64,000 bases of DNA, taken from positions 62,001 through 126,000 of the forward strand of contig NZ_QUMK01000001.1 of assembly GCF_010907035.1 (NCBI RefSeq). Reading direction: 5' to 3'. The position numbers and the translations under genes were made by a program. The stretch comes from Rhodopseudomonas sp. BR0M22. GTDB taxonomy: Bacteria > Pseudomonadota > Alphaproteobacteria > Rhizobiales > Xanthobacteraceae. The notes beneath the pieces were generated by a model that worked only from the letters and a program-made list of their open reading frames with translations, searched no databases and was not told the DNA's origin. Below, piece by piece: positions 25,762 through 34,859 of the stretch (position 1 is its first letter; each line of letters opens with the position of its first letter).

Positions 25762-26345
25762 GCCCCGATGTTGCTGGGAGGCCCAGCTCCATCGCTGCTG
25801 TAATCGAGCACATCCATCCGGACACGAGGTCGCAGTATGGAATACCTCCAGTTCACCACGCGCCTCGCACCAGCGAGCGCTTCGGCCTAGCGATTAGCTG
25901 ACGTCAAATTCTCACATTTCCGCCAGCTGTTAGCGGACATCCCCGGTGCCCGCGATCATGCGGAGAAAGCGCCAGTGATGCGACAAACAGTCCTAATCGG
26001 CGACGTTTTGAATAGTTCTGAGAACTGTTACTTCAACGCGAATTATATCCGAACGATCGCCCGTCGATTGCAACCCGACGGATCGCCCCGGCTGTGAGTC
26101 AGCGACCTCGATGCCAAGAGACGATCGCGTCGAGCGGCCTCGCACATCATCATAAAGCGCACCCTCCAATCGGCGCGCCGGCATGGCTGGCAGTGCCACA
26201 AGCCCATCGCGCGACAGCCGCTCCAAGGCTTGAACGGCAACGCGCAGCGGACGGCTCGACACGGCAAGAAGGTGCCGGGATCGTGTCCCTTTGCGTGGTG
26301 TGGTTGGCGGCGGGTCATCGCGTTGGCAGAGTAGGTCCGGGCCGG
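25762..26345. other. Long intergenic stretch, no convincing gene
   Basis: This holds the leader of the receptor gene and the 13-bp palindrome at 26014. Open frames on the minus strand here (for example 25993-26262, with RVAVQALERLSRDGLVALP) have no ribosome-binding site, mutually overlap and match no family I can name with confidence. Given the transposase remnant beside them, they may be debris. Confidence 0.5.
26014..26026. promoter_or_regulatory. Palindrome agttctgagaact
   Basis: A perfect 6-bp dyad around one base, extendable to 19 bp with one mismatched pair (aat...gtt). It lies about 250 bp upstream of the receptor gene at 25761. It could be an iron-responsive or other operator, but distance and lack of a matching consensus keep this weak. 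Confidence 0.3.
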
Positions 26346-26550
26346 TCAGTTGGCGAAGGCCCGTAGGCTGACGACGGGATCATCGCCGATCGGGGCGGAC
26401 TATGGCGTCTTCGTTGGGGAAGATGCCGACCACCTCGGTGTACCGCTTGATCTCGCCGTTGAGCCGTTCGATTGGATTAGTCGAGTGCAGCTTGATGCGG
26501 TGCGCCGGCGAGAAGCTCATATAGGCCAGCACATCGAATTCGGCGTGATC
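26346..26550 (-). pseudogene. Remnant of an IS256-family (mutator-type) transposase
   Basis: The reverse strand encodes the well-known C-terminal block of IS256-like transposases: DVLAYMSF, then HRIKLHSTNPIERLNGEIKR, TEVVGIFPNEDAIVR. It then breaks into a stop at 26380-26382. A second, frame-shifted fragment (DDPVVSLRAFAN and a stop at 26346) matches the usual extreme C-terminus, so a segment between them is deleted. Nothing of the N-terminal DDE region remains, so the element is dead. Confidence 0.88.
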
Positions 26551-26682
26551 TAGGGGGCCGCGAGCGAAGCTCGAATATCAGGCATTCACTCACTGCGGCG
26601 GCGAGGTGGTTGTGAGACTTTTAATGAGCAACCGAAGGCGCGAAAGGGAATTGAGAATCTAAGAGATACAGCACAGTGGTCA

Positions 26683-27153
26683 CTACGCCGCTTTCACGAA
26701 TGCGTCGTGTTTCTTTCCGTGATGACGCAGAAATTCGCGGATGCTGGCAAATGTATTTTTGTTTGCAAGAACGGGTTGCAGCAGTGCTCGCGCCTCTTGG
26801 CTTTTGTCGATGCGGTCGAACACGTCGAGCAGATAATGTTTCAACAATCGTCGAGACTCACCAAAGAAAATGTCGTCGAAGTAGATCGCGCAAGCGGCCT
26901 CTAGTTCGTTGACGAGGTTCGCGAAGTGATATTGCCGGTCCGCGTCCATTTGTGCCGCTCGAAAGAGCGTCCATTCCTGACGGAACGCCGCGTTCAGTGC
27001 GATCAGCGTTGCTGCAGAACCAGCGTTTCGACTCAGACGCAACTGGCGGCCAGCGTAGAGCAGCGCGATAATTCCGACTACCAATCCGACGATTGTCGCA
27101 AGGTTCGCCAGATTGCCCAGAGAGAAAGAATCGACCGTCTCGGCTGTTGGCAC
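26683..27153 (-). CDS. Membrane-anchored protein of unknown function
   Basis: A 156-residue protein with one membrane helix (about residues 18-36, ATIVGLVVGIIALLYAGRQL), followed by a basic stop-transfer (RLSR) and a helical cytoplasmic domain with several aromatic/acidic repeats (YFDDIFFGESRRLLKHYLLD). I recognise no family. A GTG start at 27151-27153 overlaps the stop of the upstream small gene by 1 nt. Codon use is less GC-biased than in neighbouring genes, suggesting acquisition. It lies between an IS256 remnant and tRNA-Pro. Confidence 0.6.
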   Translation of the reverse strand: MPTAETVDSFSLGNLANLATIVGLVVGIIALLYAGRQLRLSRNAGSAATLIALNAAFRQEWTLFRAAQMDADRQYHFANLVNELEAACAIYFDDIFFGESRRLLKHYLLDVFDRIDKSQEARALLQPVLANKNTFASIREFLRHHGKKHDAFVKAA

Positions 27154-27332
27154 TACGGATTCTCTGACGAAGGCGGCGAAGGCGCTTTGTCACTAGACGG
27201 CGGCGGCGGCGGTGGAGGCGCTGGCATTGGTGCAAACGGAAGATGACTTACCGTCGCATTGTTTGTCGATATATCCCAAGAATCGTTGTTAATGAGCCGG
27301 CCCGTTAGTTCTCGTTCGTCATCCGGGATCAT
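27153..27332 (-). CDS. Small proline-rich protein, unknown
   Basis: A 59-residue open frame with an acidic, Asn-rich first half and a proline run (PMPAPPPPPPPSS) near residues 36-48. The start at 27330-27332 (MIPDDEREL) has gga-g 7 nt upstream; an earlier in-frame start at 27458 would give 101 residues without a clear site. It ends 1 nt into the start of the membrane-anchored gene, so the two look translationally coupled. It has no relatives I can name and could be short or spurious except for that coupling. Confidence 0.4.
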   Translation of the reverse strand: MIPDDERELTGRLINNDSWDISTNNATVSHLPFAPMPAPPPPPPPSSDKAPSPPSSENP

Positions 27333-27780
27333 GGTCATCTCCATAATGGATCGTGCCCGTTCAGTCGATGGTAGAGTATAGCAGCCTACATCGCCCAAAA
27401 GAGGTAGCATCTTATCTCGGCGTTGCTTATGATCAGGGCGATCAATGACGTGCGGCAAGGTTGCGGCGTATGCACCGAAATGCTCCGGCGCCGGACATAT
27501 CAGGGCTCGTCGCCTGAATAGGTCGGAGGATACGGGCTGATGTCCGGCTGCTCAGTGAGCCGCAAAGGCCGCCCGCATCGTGGCGTCGCGCACGACTGGC
27601 AAATGACAATTCAAGTTCCCGGATCGGCGTATCGCTCGGCGGGCGGAAAGCAATCAGCGCGAGGTTTGCGCGCATCCGGCACGAAGTAAGCTGCAGACTA
27701 AGAACCGGAAAAAGCCAGCGAAAAACCGATAGCTCTTTATGCCCACCCAGCGGAGTAGCGCCGCAGGCAGAGCCATTTAA
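27333..27780. other. Intergenic DNA between unknown genes and tRNA-Pro
   Basis: I see no gene with a ribosome-binding site, no stem-loop with a T-tract and no clear duplicate of the tRNA 3' end. Composition is mixed and less GC-rich than the core genes. It fits accessory DNA next to a tRNA integration site. Confidence 0.4.
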
Positions 27781-27858
27781 TGGTCGGAGCGAAAGGATTT
27801 GAACCTTCGACCCCTAGTCTCCCAGACTAGTGCGCTAACCGGGCTGCGCCACGCTCCG
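27781..27858 (-). tRNA. tRNA-Pro (anticodon GGG)
   Basis: The reverse strand folds as a complete cloverleaf: acceptor CGGAGCG / CGCUCCG, D-arm GCGCAGCCCGGUUAGCGC, anticodon stem CUAGU/ACUAG with loop CUGGGAG (anticodon GGG), T-arm GUCGAAGGUUCAAAUCC. The discriminator A and CCA end are encoded (CCA complement at 27781-27783). Its 3' end faces the accessory patch at 25.9-27.8 kb. Confidence 0.95.
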
Positions 27859-28203
27859 ATGCCGTTTCGGCCCTGATGCTGTAGCGGCGATCGGTGCTTC
27901 GCGCAAGCTGCGGAGGATCAAATCCGAGACGTGTATGCTGAAGAATGTGACGTCGGACCAAGCTGGTTCGATTGGCGTGCAATCCACAGCACCGCCGTCT
28001 ATTCCGGCAGTCCACGTTCGAACGGCATCATGCCCGGCTCTTCCCGGGCAGCCACGTCTTTGCCGAATCCACTTGTGCTCAAATGTTCTCGAACACGCAC
28101 AATCGTGGTTGGCCGGGGCCAGCTAGATCGTCACAAAAGTTCCAGCCTAGCCTACGCTTAAAGGCGATTCTTGAGGTGATTGCTCAACCTTACCCGCCTG
28201 CCC
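27859..28203. other. Intergenic stretch upstream of tRNA-Pro
   Basis: It separates tRNA-Pro from the 3' end of the MerR gene and should contain the tRNA promoter. A stem cccggctcttcccggg lies near 28030. Short open frames on the plus strand lack ribosome-binding sites and family resemblance. No further gene is supported. Confidence 0.4.
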
Positions 28204-28926
28204 TCAGCCGTCCTTGGCCGCGGCGTTGAGAAGTTCGCGGCAGGCGATCAGGTCGCTCAAGGCAGCGCGCAACGGGGCAAGATCGACCGGCGGTGCAGCC
28301 GCCGGCGCCTGGGCGGCCGGAAACTCGAGCGGCGGCAGATCGAACCGAGGCACACGGCCGGGCGCTGCCATCGCAGGAGCCGGGGGCGGCTCGACGGCGA
28401 AATCGTCGTCGTGGTCGTCCTCGTGATCGTCGAAATGTGGATCGTGGCGCGGTTCGGCGACAATCGTTCGGCGCGGCGCGGGTGCCGGCCGGTGGTCGGG
28501 CTCGGCCATCGCGGCGTGCAGATCGAGCCCCTCATCCTCGCCGTCGTAATCGTCGTCATCGGCATCGATCCCGCCGGGGATCGGCTCGAACTCTTCTTCC
28601 TCGGCGACCGAGCGCGTGATCGCCGCCTCGACCGCGCCGAAGCTGGCGTGGACCTCGGCATCAGCCAGTCGCTGCACCGATTTGATGCCGTGCTCTTTCA
28701 GGATCCGCTGCACGCCACGGATGGTGTAGCCCTCGCCGTACAGCAGCCGGCGGATGCCCTTGAGCAGATCGACATCGTCCGGCCGGTAGTAGCGCCGACC
28801 GCCGGACCGCTTCATCGGCTTGATCTGATTGAACCGCGTCTCCCAGAACCGCAGCACGTGCTGCGGAATGTCGAGCTCGGCTGCGACCTCGCTGATGGTG
28901 CGGAATGCGTCGGGTGCCTTGTCCAA
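28204..28926 (-). CDS. MerR-family transcriptional regulator
   Basis: A 240-residue regulator with an N-terminal winged helix-turn-helix ([20 protein letters not shown], residues about 10-29; [19 protein letters not shown]) and helix [16 protein letters not shown] long acidic and Pro-rich tail (residues about 130-220) ends in a helical patch. No cysteine effector site is seen, so it is not a metal sensor of the classical type. It is the distal gene of the plsX-fabH-ihfA set, 14 nt after ihfA, an arrangement widespread in alphaproteobacteria. Confidence 0.88.
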   Translation of the reverse strand: MDKAPDAFRTISEVAAELDIPQHVLRFWETRFNQIKPMKRSGGRRYYRPDDVDLLKGIRRLLYGEGYTIRGVQRILKEHGIKSVQRLADAEVHASFGAVEAAITRSVAEEEEFEPIPGGIDADDDDYDGEDEGLDLHAAMAEPDHRPAPAPRRTIVAEPRHDPHFDDHEDDHDDDFAVEPPPAPAMAAPGRVPRFDLPPLEFPAAQAPAAAPPVDLAPLRAALSDLIACRELLNAAAKDG

Positions 28927-28940
28927 AGGCCAGCTCCCCG

Positions 28941-29297
28941 TCAGCCGCCGGATGCGGTTTGTGCGGTGGTCTCTTCGGATTCTGTCGTCGAATCAGGCAT
29001 CGCGCCATTGGCGTTGATGCGCTGCTTGAGGATCGCCGACGGCTTGAACACCATCACCCGCCGAGGCGAGATCGGCACCTCGGTGCCGGTCTTCGGGTTA
29101 CGTCCGATGCGCTGCCCCTTCTGGCGGACCAGAAACGAGCCGAACGACGACAGCTTCACCGTCTCGCCACGCTCCAGACAGTCGGTGATCTCTTTCAGTA
29201 CCAGTTCGACGAATGCCGACGACTCGGTGCGGGACAGTCCGACCTTCTGGTAGACCGCCTCGCATAGATCGACACGTGTGACTGTTCGTCCGGCCAT
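28941..29297 (-). CDS. ihfA: Integration host factor subunit alpha
   Basis: A 118-residue HU/IHF-fold protein, the alpha subunit of the heterodimer that bends DNA at recombination, replication and promoter sites. It has the typical [20 protein letters not shown]-terminus and the beta-arm [20 protein letters not shown] with the intercalating proline. The C-terminal tail (about 25 residues, Thr/Glu/Ser-rich) is longer than in enterobacteria. The ATG at 29297 (MAGRTVTR) is used; a GTG four codons upstream is possible. Confidence 0.95.
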   Translation of the reverse strand: MAGRTVTRVDLCEAVYQKVGLSRTESSAFVELVLKEITDCLERGETVKLSSFGSFLVRQKGQRIGRNPKTGTEVPISPRRVMVFKPSAILKQRINANGAMPDSTTESEETTAQTASGG

Positions 29298-29439
29298 CGC
29301 CTGCCCCACCTCACGGCGAAAGAAAATCTGCGCTGAAATTAAGAGGTTAACAACCGCCGGTCAACAGCGGCGGGTCTTAAAGCACCTCAAAGTTAGCACC
29401 GAACGCCATGGAAATACTGCTAAAATCTTACGCGCACAA

Positions 29440-30417
29440 CTACCAGCGCAGCAGCGCGGCGCCCCAGGTGAAGCCGCCGCCCATCGCCTCGAGCAGAACG
29501 AGGTGGCCCTTCTGGATCCGGCCATCGGTTACCGCAGCGCACAATGCCAGCGGAATCGAGGCTGCCGAGGTGTTGCCGTGGCGGTCGACCGTCATCACCA
29601 CCTTCTCGGGGGCGATGTGCAGCTTCTGGGCCGAAGCGTCGATGATGCGCTTGTTGGCCTGATGCGGCACGAACCAGTCGACATTGTCGGCGCTGGTGCC
29701 GGAAGCCTTGAAGGCATCGACGATCACACCGGTGATCATGCCCACCGCGTGCTTGAACACCTCTTTGCCTTCCATCCGCAGATGGCCGACGGTCTGGGTG
29801 CTCGACGGGCCGCCGTCGACGTACAGCTTGTGCTTGTGGCGGCCGTCCGAGCGCAGGTGCGTGGTCAGCACGCCGCGGTCGGCGGAGGTGCCCCAGCCTT
29901 CCTGCGCTTCGAGCACGATCGCGCCGGCGCCGTCACCGAACAGCACGCAGGTGCCGCGATCATTCCAGTCGAGGATGCGGGAGAAGGTCTCGGCGCCGAT
30001 CACCAGCGCCCGCTTGGCCGACCCGGCGCGCAGATAATTGTCGGCGGTTGCAACCGCGAACACGAAGCCCGAGCACACCGCCTGCAGGTCGAAAGCGACA
30101 CCGTGAGTCATGCCGAGCGCGGCCTGCACCTGCACCGCGGTCGCCGGGAAGGTGTGGTCGGGGGTCGAGGTCGCCAGCACGATCAGGTCGATCTGATCGG
30201 CGGTCAGGCCCGCATTGTCGAGCGCCGCCTGGGCCGCCTTGGTGGCCAGATGCGAGGTGAATTCGCCGTCAGCGGCGATGTGGCGTTCGCGAATTCCGGT
30301 GCGCTGGACGATCCATTCGTCCGAGGTATCGACCTTCTGAGCCAGCTCTTCGTTGGTGAGAACCCGCTCCGGCAGATAAGCGCCGCAGCCCAGTACGACC
30401 GAACGAATCACCGTCAC
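29440..30417 (-). CDS. fabH: 3-oxoacyl-ACP synthase III (KAS III)
   Basis: A 325-residue condensing enzyme that joins acetyl-CoA and malonyl-ACP to start fatty-acid synthesis. The catalytic Cys is in [10 protein letters not shown] (near residue 112), His in VPHQANKRI (near 250) and Asn in GNTSAASIP (near 280). [10 protein letters not shown] is also typical. The GTG start at 30415-30417 overlaps the plsX stop by 4 nt (GTGA). It is cytoplasmic and co-transcribed with plsX; the gap to ihfA is 142 nt. Confidence 0.96.
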   Translation of the reverse strand: MTVIRSVVLGCGAYLPERVLTNEELAQKVDTSDEWIVQRTGIRERHIAADGEFTSHLATKAAQAALDNAGLTADQIDLIVLATSTPDHTFPATAVQVQAALGMTHGVAFDLQAVCSGFVFAVATADNYLRAGSAKRALVIGAETFSRILDWNDRGTCVLFGDGAGAIVLEAQEGWGTSADRGVLTTHLRSDGRHKHKLYVDGGPSSTQTVGHLRMEGKEVFKHAVGMITGVIVDAFKASGTSADNVDWFVPHQANKRIIDASAQKLHIAPEKVVMTVDRHGNTSAASIPLALCAAVTDGRIQKGHLVLLEAMGGGFTWGAALLRW

Positions 30418-31475
30418 GAGACAGCCTCCTGGGCGCTCGGCGTCGCGACCAACGCGCCGGCATCACGATTGAGCGTTTGATTGATCTTGGTCAGGAGATC
30501 GTAGCGGACCATGTCATAGCCAACATCGACTGCGGAGGCAAAGCCCTCGGCGTTGGTTCCACCGTGGCTTTTGACCACGATTCCGTTAAGGCCGAGGAAG
30601 ACGCCGCCGTTGGACTTGTTGGGGTCCATCTTCTCCTTGAGCGCCTTGAACGCATCGCGCGCGAACAGATAGCCGATCTTCGACCGCCAGGTCCGGGACA
30701 TCGCCGCGCGCAGATACTCCGCGAGCTGGCGCGCAGTGCCCTCCGCGGCCTTCAGCGCGATGTTGCCGGCGAAGCCTTCCGACACGATGACATCGGCGGC
30801 GCCCTTGCCGATGCCGTCGCCTTCGACGAAGCCGATGAAATCGAACCGCGGCGAGTTCATCGCGCGCAAAAGCTCGGCGGCCTCGCGCACCTCGTCGCCG
30901 CCTTTGATTTCCTCGACGCCGATGTTGAGCAGGCCGACGGTCGGCCGCTCCAGATCGAACAGCACGCTGGCCATTGCCGCGCCCATGATCGCGAGCGCCT
31001 TCAGGTGCTGCGCATCGCCGCCGATCGAGGCACCGAGGTCGAGCACCACCGAGTCGCCGCGCATCGTCGGCCAAGTCGCGGCAATCGCCGGACGATCGAT
31101 GCCGGGCAGCGTGCGCAGGCAGAACCGTGCCATCGCCATCAGCGCGCCGGTATTGCCCGCCGACACCGTGACGTCGGCTTCGGCTTTCTTCACCGCGTCG
31201 ATCGCCTGCCACATCGATGATTTGTAGCGGCCACGGCGGAGCGCCACGCTCGGCTTGTCGTGCATCGCCACCGCGACGTCGCTGTGGATCACCCGCGAGA
31301 CTTTGCGCAGCGCCGGATACCCGGCGAGTTCTTTCTCGATCAGCTTGCTGTCGCCGTAGAGCAGGAATTCGATGTCCGGATGCCGGCCGAGGGCGATCGC
31401 CGCGCCGGCAATCACGACAGAGGGGCCGAAATCGCCACCCATTGCGTCGAGCGCGATTCGAACGTTTTGAGGCAT
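30414..31475 (-). CDS. plsX: Phosphate acyltransferase PlsX
   Basis: A 353-residue peripheral enzyme that makes acyl-phosphate from acyl-ACP for phospholipid synthesis. It has [14 protein letters not shown] near the N-terminus, [12 protein letters not shown] and [18 protein letters not shown] in the middle and [15 protein letters not shown] towards the C-terminus, all diagnostic. Length is normal. It is the first gene of the plsX-fabH pair and starts 54 nt after a minus-strand terminator, which separates it from the DUF177 gene. Confidence 0.96.
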   Translation of the reverse strand: MPQNVRIALDAMGGDFGPSVVIAGAAIALGRHPDIEFLLYGDSKLIEKELAGYPALRKVSRVIHSDVAVAMHDKPSVALRRGRYKSSMWQAIDAVKKAEADVTVSAGNTGALMAMARFCLRTLPGIDRPAIAATWPTMRGDSVVLDLGASIGGDAQHLKALAIMGAAMASVLFDLERPTVGLLNIGVEEIKGGDEVREAAELLRAMNSPRFDFIGFVEGDGIGKGAADVIVSEGFAGNIALKAAEGTARQLAEYLRAAMSRTWRSKIGYLFARDAFKALKEKMDPNKSNGGVFLGLNGIVVKSHGGTNAEGFASAVDVGYDMVRYDLLTKINQTLNRDAGALVATPSAQEAVS

Positions 31476-31529
31476 GGGCGTTCCGGAAACCTGATCGCCT
31501 GCGACCTGGAAGCGCTTGGTCGCGGACTC

Positions 31530-31549
31530 AAAAAAAGCCCCGAAGGGGC
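31530..31549 (-). terminator. Rho-independent terminator after the DUF177 gene
   Basis: Read on the minus strand: a short GC stem (gcccc / ggggc, 5 bp, loop 3 nt) followed by seven T. It separates the chaperone/DUF177 transcript from plsX. Confidence 0.8.
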
Positions 31550-31716
31550 GGTGAAAAGCGTGCAGCGCTGCACACCGATTGGGCCGGACAATAGCCTTTC
31601 TCGGCTCCGATACAACATCTTGATCGGGCAGATTTAAGTCGCAATTCGTAGCGTGCGTGCATGATTTCGTGCTGCGAACGCGCCGCGTCTGCGGCGGCTG
31701 GGCGGACGCTGCCCGC

Positions 31717-32283
31717 TCAGCCCTTTTTCGGCTTGCGCGGGCTTTCGGAGCCTACCGGCTGCTGGAGCGCTTTCAACGCAGCGAACGGGTTCATATCGGG
31801 ATCGTCGCGGTCGACGATCGGCTCGAACACCGCGTCCGGTTTGCGCGGATAGGGATCGAGCCCGAGATACAGCGCGTCGGTGGCGACGCGGCCGACGTCA
31901 ATGATGCCGCGCTCGATCGCCTCCGGCGGATCGCCGGGATCGGGCTCGCCGTCGTCGTCGACCGTGTCGGCGAGTTCGCGAATCTGCTCCGGCGGCAGGA
32001 ACGTGAGTTCGACCGGCTCGTCGATGACATTGTCGACCGGGTCGAGCGTCACCACGCAGGTCTGCGTGACCTTGGCTCGCACCCGCCCCGTCAGATGGAC
32101 GCGGCCATCGGCGAACGGCTTCAGATCAAATGACGCAACGGCCTCGGCGACGCCGCGCAGGTCGCCGAGCTTGCTGATCGCCTCGCGCTGTTCGGCGCTC
32201 GCAACGATGTCGAGGTGCAGCCCGGTCTCGGGAATCTGCAGCACCATCACCGGCACACTCCACGGATTGTCTTCGCTCGCCAT
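31717..32283 (-). CDS. DUF177 (YceD-like) protein
   Basis: A 188-residue soluble protein of the DUF177/YceD family, thought to act in rRNA or ribosome metabolism and often beside rpmF. Here rpmF is absent. Typical blocks are [20 protein letters not shown] in the middle and an acidic [18 protein letters not shown] stretch. An ATG at 32283 is chosen, 2 nt past the chaperone stop; a TTG two codons earlier overlaps it. The C-terminus is basic (RKPKKG). Confidence 0.88.
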   Translation of the reverse strand: MASEDNPWSVPVMVLQIPETGLHLDIVASAEQREAISKLGDLRGVAEAVASFDLKPFADGRVHLTGRVRAKVTQTCVVTLDPVDNVIDEPVELTFLPPEQIRELADTVDDDGEPDPGDPPEAIERGIIDVGRVATDALYLGLDPYPRKPDAVFEPIVDRDDPDMNPFAALKALQQPVGSESPRKPKKG

Positions 32284-32285
32284 CG

Positions 32286-32837
32286 TCAAACCTCTCCGTC
32301 TCGAACCGCCGGTTGCGGAAACGGCAATTCCCCGCTGCGGAGCTTGGCCGGCGGCACCGAGTCGAGCGCCGCAATCACCTGCCCGACATAAACCGCCAGC
32401 CGGCGTGCATTTTCAATGTCGGCGCCGTCGAGAACGTTCCGATTCAGCGCCAGCTCGAGATCTTCACGCCCCTCGGTGAGCGCCAGATCGTAGGCCGCCG
32501 AACGGCCATAGAACGCCTCGCCGAACGCCTGCATCCGCTTCGGCACAGACAGGTCGCCGACCCCGAGCTCGCGCAAGTTCGCGTCGAGATCACTGCAGAA
32601 ATAGTCGAACAGCGCCTGGGCGAACGGCGAAGCGTCCTGAATGCTGCGAATCCGGCGCAGCACCAGCCACAAATGCACCACCAGCATCTCGAATCGGCCG
32701 TTGACGGTGTCGGCGACGCCGAATTCCTGATAAAAGGCCGGCAGGCGCGACTGCGCCACGATCGTGCCATAGATCGCTTCAATGGTGCCGTGCGACGGCG
32801 TTCGGGGCGGACGAAGCAGATTGAAAGGCCAGATCAT
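32286..32837 (-). CDS. Ubiquinol-cytochrome c chaperone (Cbp3/UQCC1-like)
   Basis: A 183-residue protein of the family that helps assemble cytochrome b of the bc1 complex. Core signature: YGTIVAQSRLPAFYQEFGV, then RFEMLVVHLWLVLRRI and ALFDYFCSDLDANLRELGVG. It is widespread in alphaproteobacteria upstream of DUF177, as here. It is cytoplasmic or membrane-associated. It diverges from bamE; the two starts are 105 nt apart. Confidence 0.9.
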   Translation of the reverse strand: MIWPFNLLRPPRTPSHGTIEAIYGTIVAQSRLPAFYQEFGVADTVNGRFEMLVVHLWLVLRRIRSIQDASPFAQALFDYFCSDLDANLRELGVGDLSVPKRMQAFGEAFYGRSAAYDLALTEGREDLELALNRNVLDGADIENARRLAVYVGQVIAALDSVPPAKLRSGELPFPQPAVRDGEV

Positions 32838-32942
32838 CGCGGGTTCCAGTCGGCCCGTGCGGGCCTTTCGGGATTGCTTTCCGAGTTCTTGCCCGGTACG
32901 TCAACGCCCTGCGCGATGCAAGGGGATGGGGCCAGCTCCCGA

Positions 32943-33428
32943 ATGAGTATTTCGATCGACCGACGCGAGCGCGCCAATGCGCTGCGAAGCCGTTTTTCGC
33001 TGCCGCGCAGCCTCGGCCTTGCCGTAGCGCTGACGCTGGTCGGCGCCGGCATGGGCGCCTGCACCTCGGAACAATTCCAAAAGGGCTATATCCTGCCCAA
33101 CGGCGCGCTTGAGCAGATTCCGATCGGCGCGAGCCAGGATCAGGTGCTGCTGGTCATGGGCACGCCGTCGACGGTCGCGACGCTGGACGGTGAAGTATTC
33201 TACTACATCTCGCAGCGTACCGAGCGTCCGGTGGCTTTCATGCCGCAGAAGGTGGTCGACCAGCGGGTGATTGCGATCTATTTCGACAAGAACCGCCAGG
33301 TCCGCCGGATCGCCAACTACGGCCTGCAGGACGGCAAGATCTTCGACTTCATCAGCCGCACCACGCCGACCTCCGGCCAGGAGATGAGCTATCTGGCGCC
33401 GCTGTTCCGGCTGATCAGCTTCCGCTGA
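32943..33428 (+). CDS. bamE: Outer-membrane assembly lipoprotein BamE (SmpA/OmlA)
   Basis: A 161-residue lipoprotein. An N-terminal signal ends with a lipobox-like AGMGAC (Cys about residue 40). The SmpA fold follows: GYILPNGALEQIPIGASQDQ, VLLVMGTPST and VFYYISQRTERP. It belongs to the BAM complex that inserts beta-barrels. The ATG at 32943 is chosen; an in-frame ATG nine codons earlier would lengthen the cytoplasmic tail. The long upstream open frame lies opposite the chaperone gene and is rejected. Confidence 0.92.
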   Translation: MSISIDRRERANALRSRFSLPRSLGLAVALTLVGAGMGACTSEQFQKGYILPNGALEQIPIGASQDQVLLVMGTPSTVATLDGEVFYYISQRTERPVAFMPQKVVDQRVIAIYFDKNRQVRRIANYGLQDGKIFDFISRTTPTSGQEMSYLAPLFRLISFR

Positions 33429-33439
33429 GGCGGAGGCGG

Positions 33440-33502
33440 ATCAACGCAATGGGAATCAACGCAATGGTGTTGATGGGTTGAGCGTAAGCGAAACCCATCG
33501 AC
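33440..33502. repeat. 15-bp tandem duplication plus palindromic repeat (family 5)
   Basis: atcaacgcaatggg(a/t) is repeated twice in tandem at 33440-33469. A hairpin follows, tgatgggtt-gagcgtaagc-gaaacccatc, at 33471-33502. The hairpin type recurs, truncated, at 35175. It lies between convergent bamE and hydrolase genes. Confidence 0.7.
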
Positions 33503-33517
33503 GAAGCGCCGCTTCTG

Positions 33518-34381
33518 CTACGCTAGCCCCTTCGCCCTCGCCCATTCCGCGATCGTCGCATTGACCTCGTCGGGCGCGTCCTGCTGTACCCAATGCGAGG
33601 AATTGGGCAGCTTGTGCAGACTGAAGTCCTCGACGAATTGCGCGTTGCCTTCGGTCAGGGCGATGTCGAGCGCGAGGTCGTCCTCGCCCCAGATCATCAG
33701 CGTCGGCACATTGATCACCGGATTGCTGCCGGCGCCGCCAGCGAGGCCGGTGAAGTTGGCCCGGTAGTAATTCAGCATCGCGGTCGCGGCACCCGGCTGC
33801 ACGATGTTGCGGCGATAGATCTCGATCTGCTTGGCCGGGATCTGTTGGCTGTGGCTCTTGAACATCTTCTCCAGCGGTGCTCCGCCCTCGCGGGTCAGCA
33901 GCCATTCCGGCAGCCATGGAATCTGAAAGAACGCGACGTACCAAGACCGGCGTCGTTGCCGCCATCCGCGGGCAAGCTCCCGCGCGAAGGCATCCGGATG
34001 CGGCGCGTTGAGGATGATCAGCCCGTCGAGATGCACCTTGCCGCGCAGCGCGGTCTGCCAGGCGATCACCCCGCCCCAGTCGTGGCCGATCAGGATGCGG
34101 CGCTTGCCGCCGAGCGCGGCGAACAGCGCCGCGACGTCGTCGGTCAGATGTTCGATCGAGTACGCCGCCTTGCCCTCGGGCCGCGACGTGCCACCATAGC
34201 CGCGCAGATCCGGCGCCACCACCCGCCAGCCGAGCTCTGCCAGGAACGGGATCTGCCGATGCCAGGATTGCCGCGCCTCGGGAAATCCGTGCAGCAACAG
34301 CGCAACGATGTCACCCTGCCCCGCGGTGTCGGCCGCAAAGCGCAGGCCATTGGCTTCCAGCGTCGCCGTCTCGAGCGCCAT
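33518..34381 (-). CDS. Alpha/beta hydrolase, epoxide hydrolase/haloalkane dehalogenase-like
   Basis: A 287-residue alpha/beta hydrolase. The oxyanion motif HGFPE is near residue 31. The nucleophile elbow GHDWGG (Asp, near residue 99) marks an aspartate-nucleophile enzyme, so epoxide hydrolase or haloalkane dehalogenase rather than esterase. NSSHWVQQDAP gives the catalytic His near the end. A cap domain lies between. The substrate is unknown. The gene is monocistronic. Confidence 0.85.
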   Translation of the reverse strand: MALETATLEANGLRFAADTAGQGDIVALLLHGFPEARQSWHRQIPFLAELGWRVVAPDLRGYGGTSRPEGKAAYSIEHLTDDVAALFAALGGKRRILIGHDWGGVIAWQTALRGKVHLDGLIILNAPHPDAFARELARGWRQRRRSWYVAFFQIPWLPEWLLTREGGAPLEKMFKSHSQQIPAKQIEIYRRNIVQPGAATAMLNYYRANFTGLAGGAGSNPVINVPTLMIWGEDDLALDIALTEGNAQFVEDFSLHKLPNSSHWVQQDAPDEVNATIAEWARAKGLA

Positions 34382-34416
34382 CCTTAAAGTCCCTGCCCTT
34401 CAGAGGCGATCCTACA

Positions 34417-34575
34417 CTAGGATTTGTCCTTGTTGATCTTCTTGAGCTTGGCGTCGGTCGTCTCGATCGAATTCGCCAGTTCGAGGATCGCCTTCGACAG
34501 CAGCTCGATCGCTTCCTTCTGATCCTGCGACTTGGCCGCACGCAGAGCGTAGTTCTTGGCGGATGACAGCGACAT
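34417..34575 (-). CDS. 52-residue helical protein, unknown
   Basis: A small charged, helical protein (SSAKNYALRAAKSQDQK, LLSKAILELANSIETTDAK, lysine-rich tail). The ATG at 34573-34575 has aagga at good distance; an in-frame ATG nine nt upstream is too close to the site. I recognise no family, but small alpha-helical proteins of this form occur in Rhodopseudomonas and Bradyrhizobium. A decayed copy with nearly the same first 22 coding nt lies at 37740-37881, which supports it as a real gene. Confidence 0.65.
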   Translation of the reverse strand: MSLSSAKNYALRAAKSQDQKEAIELLSKAILELANSIETTDAKLKKINKDKS

Positions 34576-34655
34576 TGGGGTCATTCCTTGGAGTGAGTTG
34601 GAACATGCCTCGTCACCTATCATGCTGAAGGAACAGTCGCAGCCACAATGCATTG

Positions 34656-34792
34656 CCCCTCATCCTGAGGGAGCCCCGGCGCAGCCGGGGCGTCTCGAAG
34701 GATGGCCACAGGCGCGGGCAGCGTCGCAATCGTAGCATCATGGTTCGAGACGCATCGTTTCGCGATGCTCCTCACCATGAGGGCTTCGCTAG
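34656..34792. repeat. Intergenic repeat, family 4
   Basis: About 137 bp with inverted ends (cccctcatcctgagg / cctcaccatgaggg) and inner GC hairpin gccccggcgcagccggggc. It includes an inner dyad, gagacgcatcgtttcgcgatgctc. It is typical of the dispersed palindromes of this bacterial group and lies between the 52-residue gene and the DUF2171 gene. Confidence 0.75.
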
Positions 34793-34859
34793 GCGCAAGA
34801 AAAGGTCCCGCGGCAATCGCCGCCAAGCCACAGTGCTTCAGCAAGTCGAATTCGACTAA

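Noticed and set aside
25993-26262. A minus-strand frame with RVAVQALERLSRDGLVALP that weakly recalls a DUF4338-like segment
   Set aside because: The similarity is short, the rest of the frame does not match, a second frame overlaps it and no ribosome-binding site is seen. It could be debris beside the IS remnant.
27333-27780. Attachment-site duplicate of the tRNA-Pro 3' end
   Set aside because: No second copy of the tRNA T-arm/acceptor sequence was found in the adjacent patch, so integration is only suggested by context.
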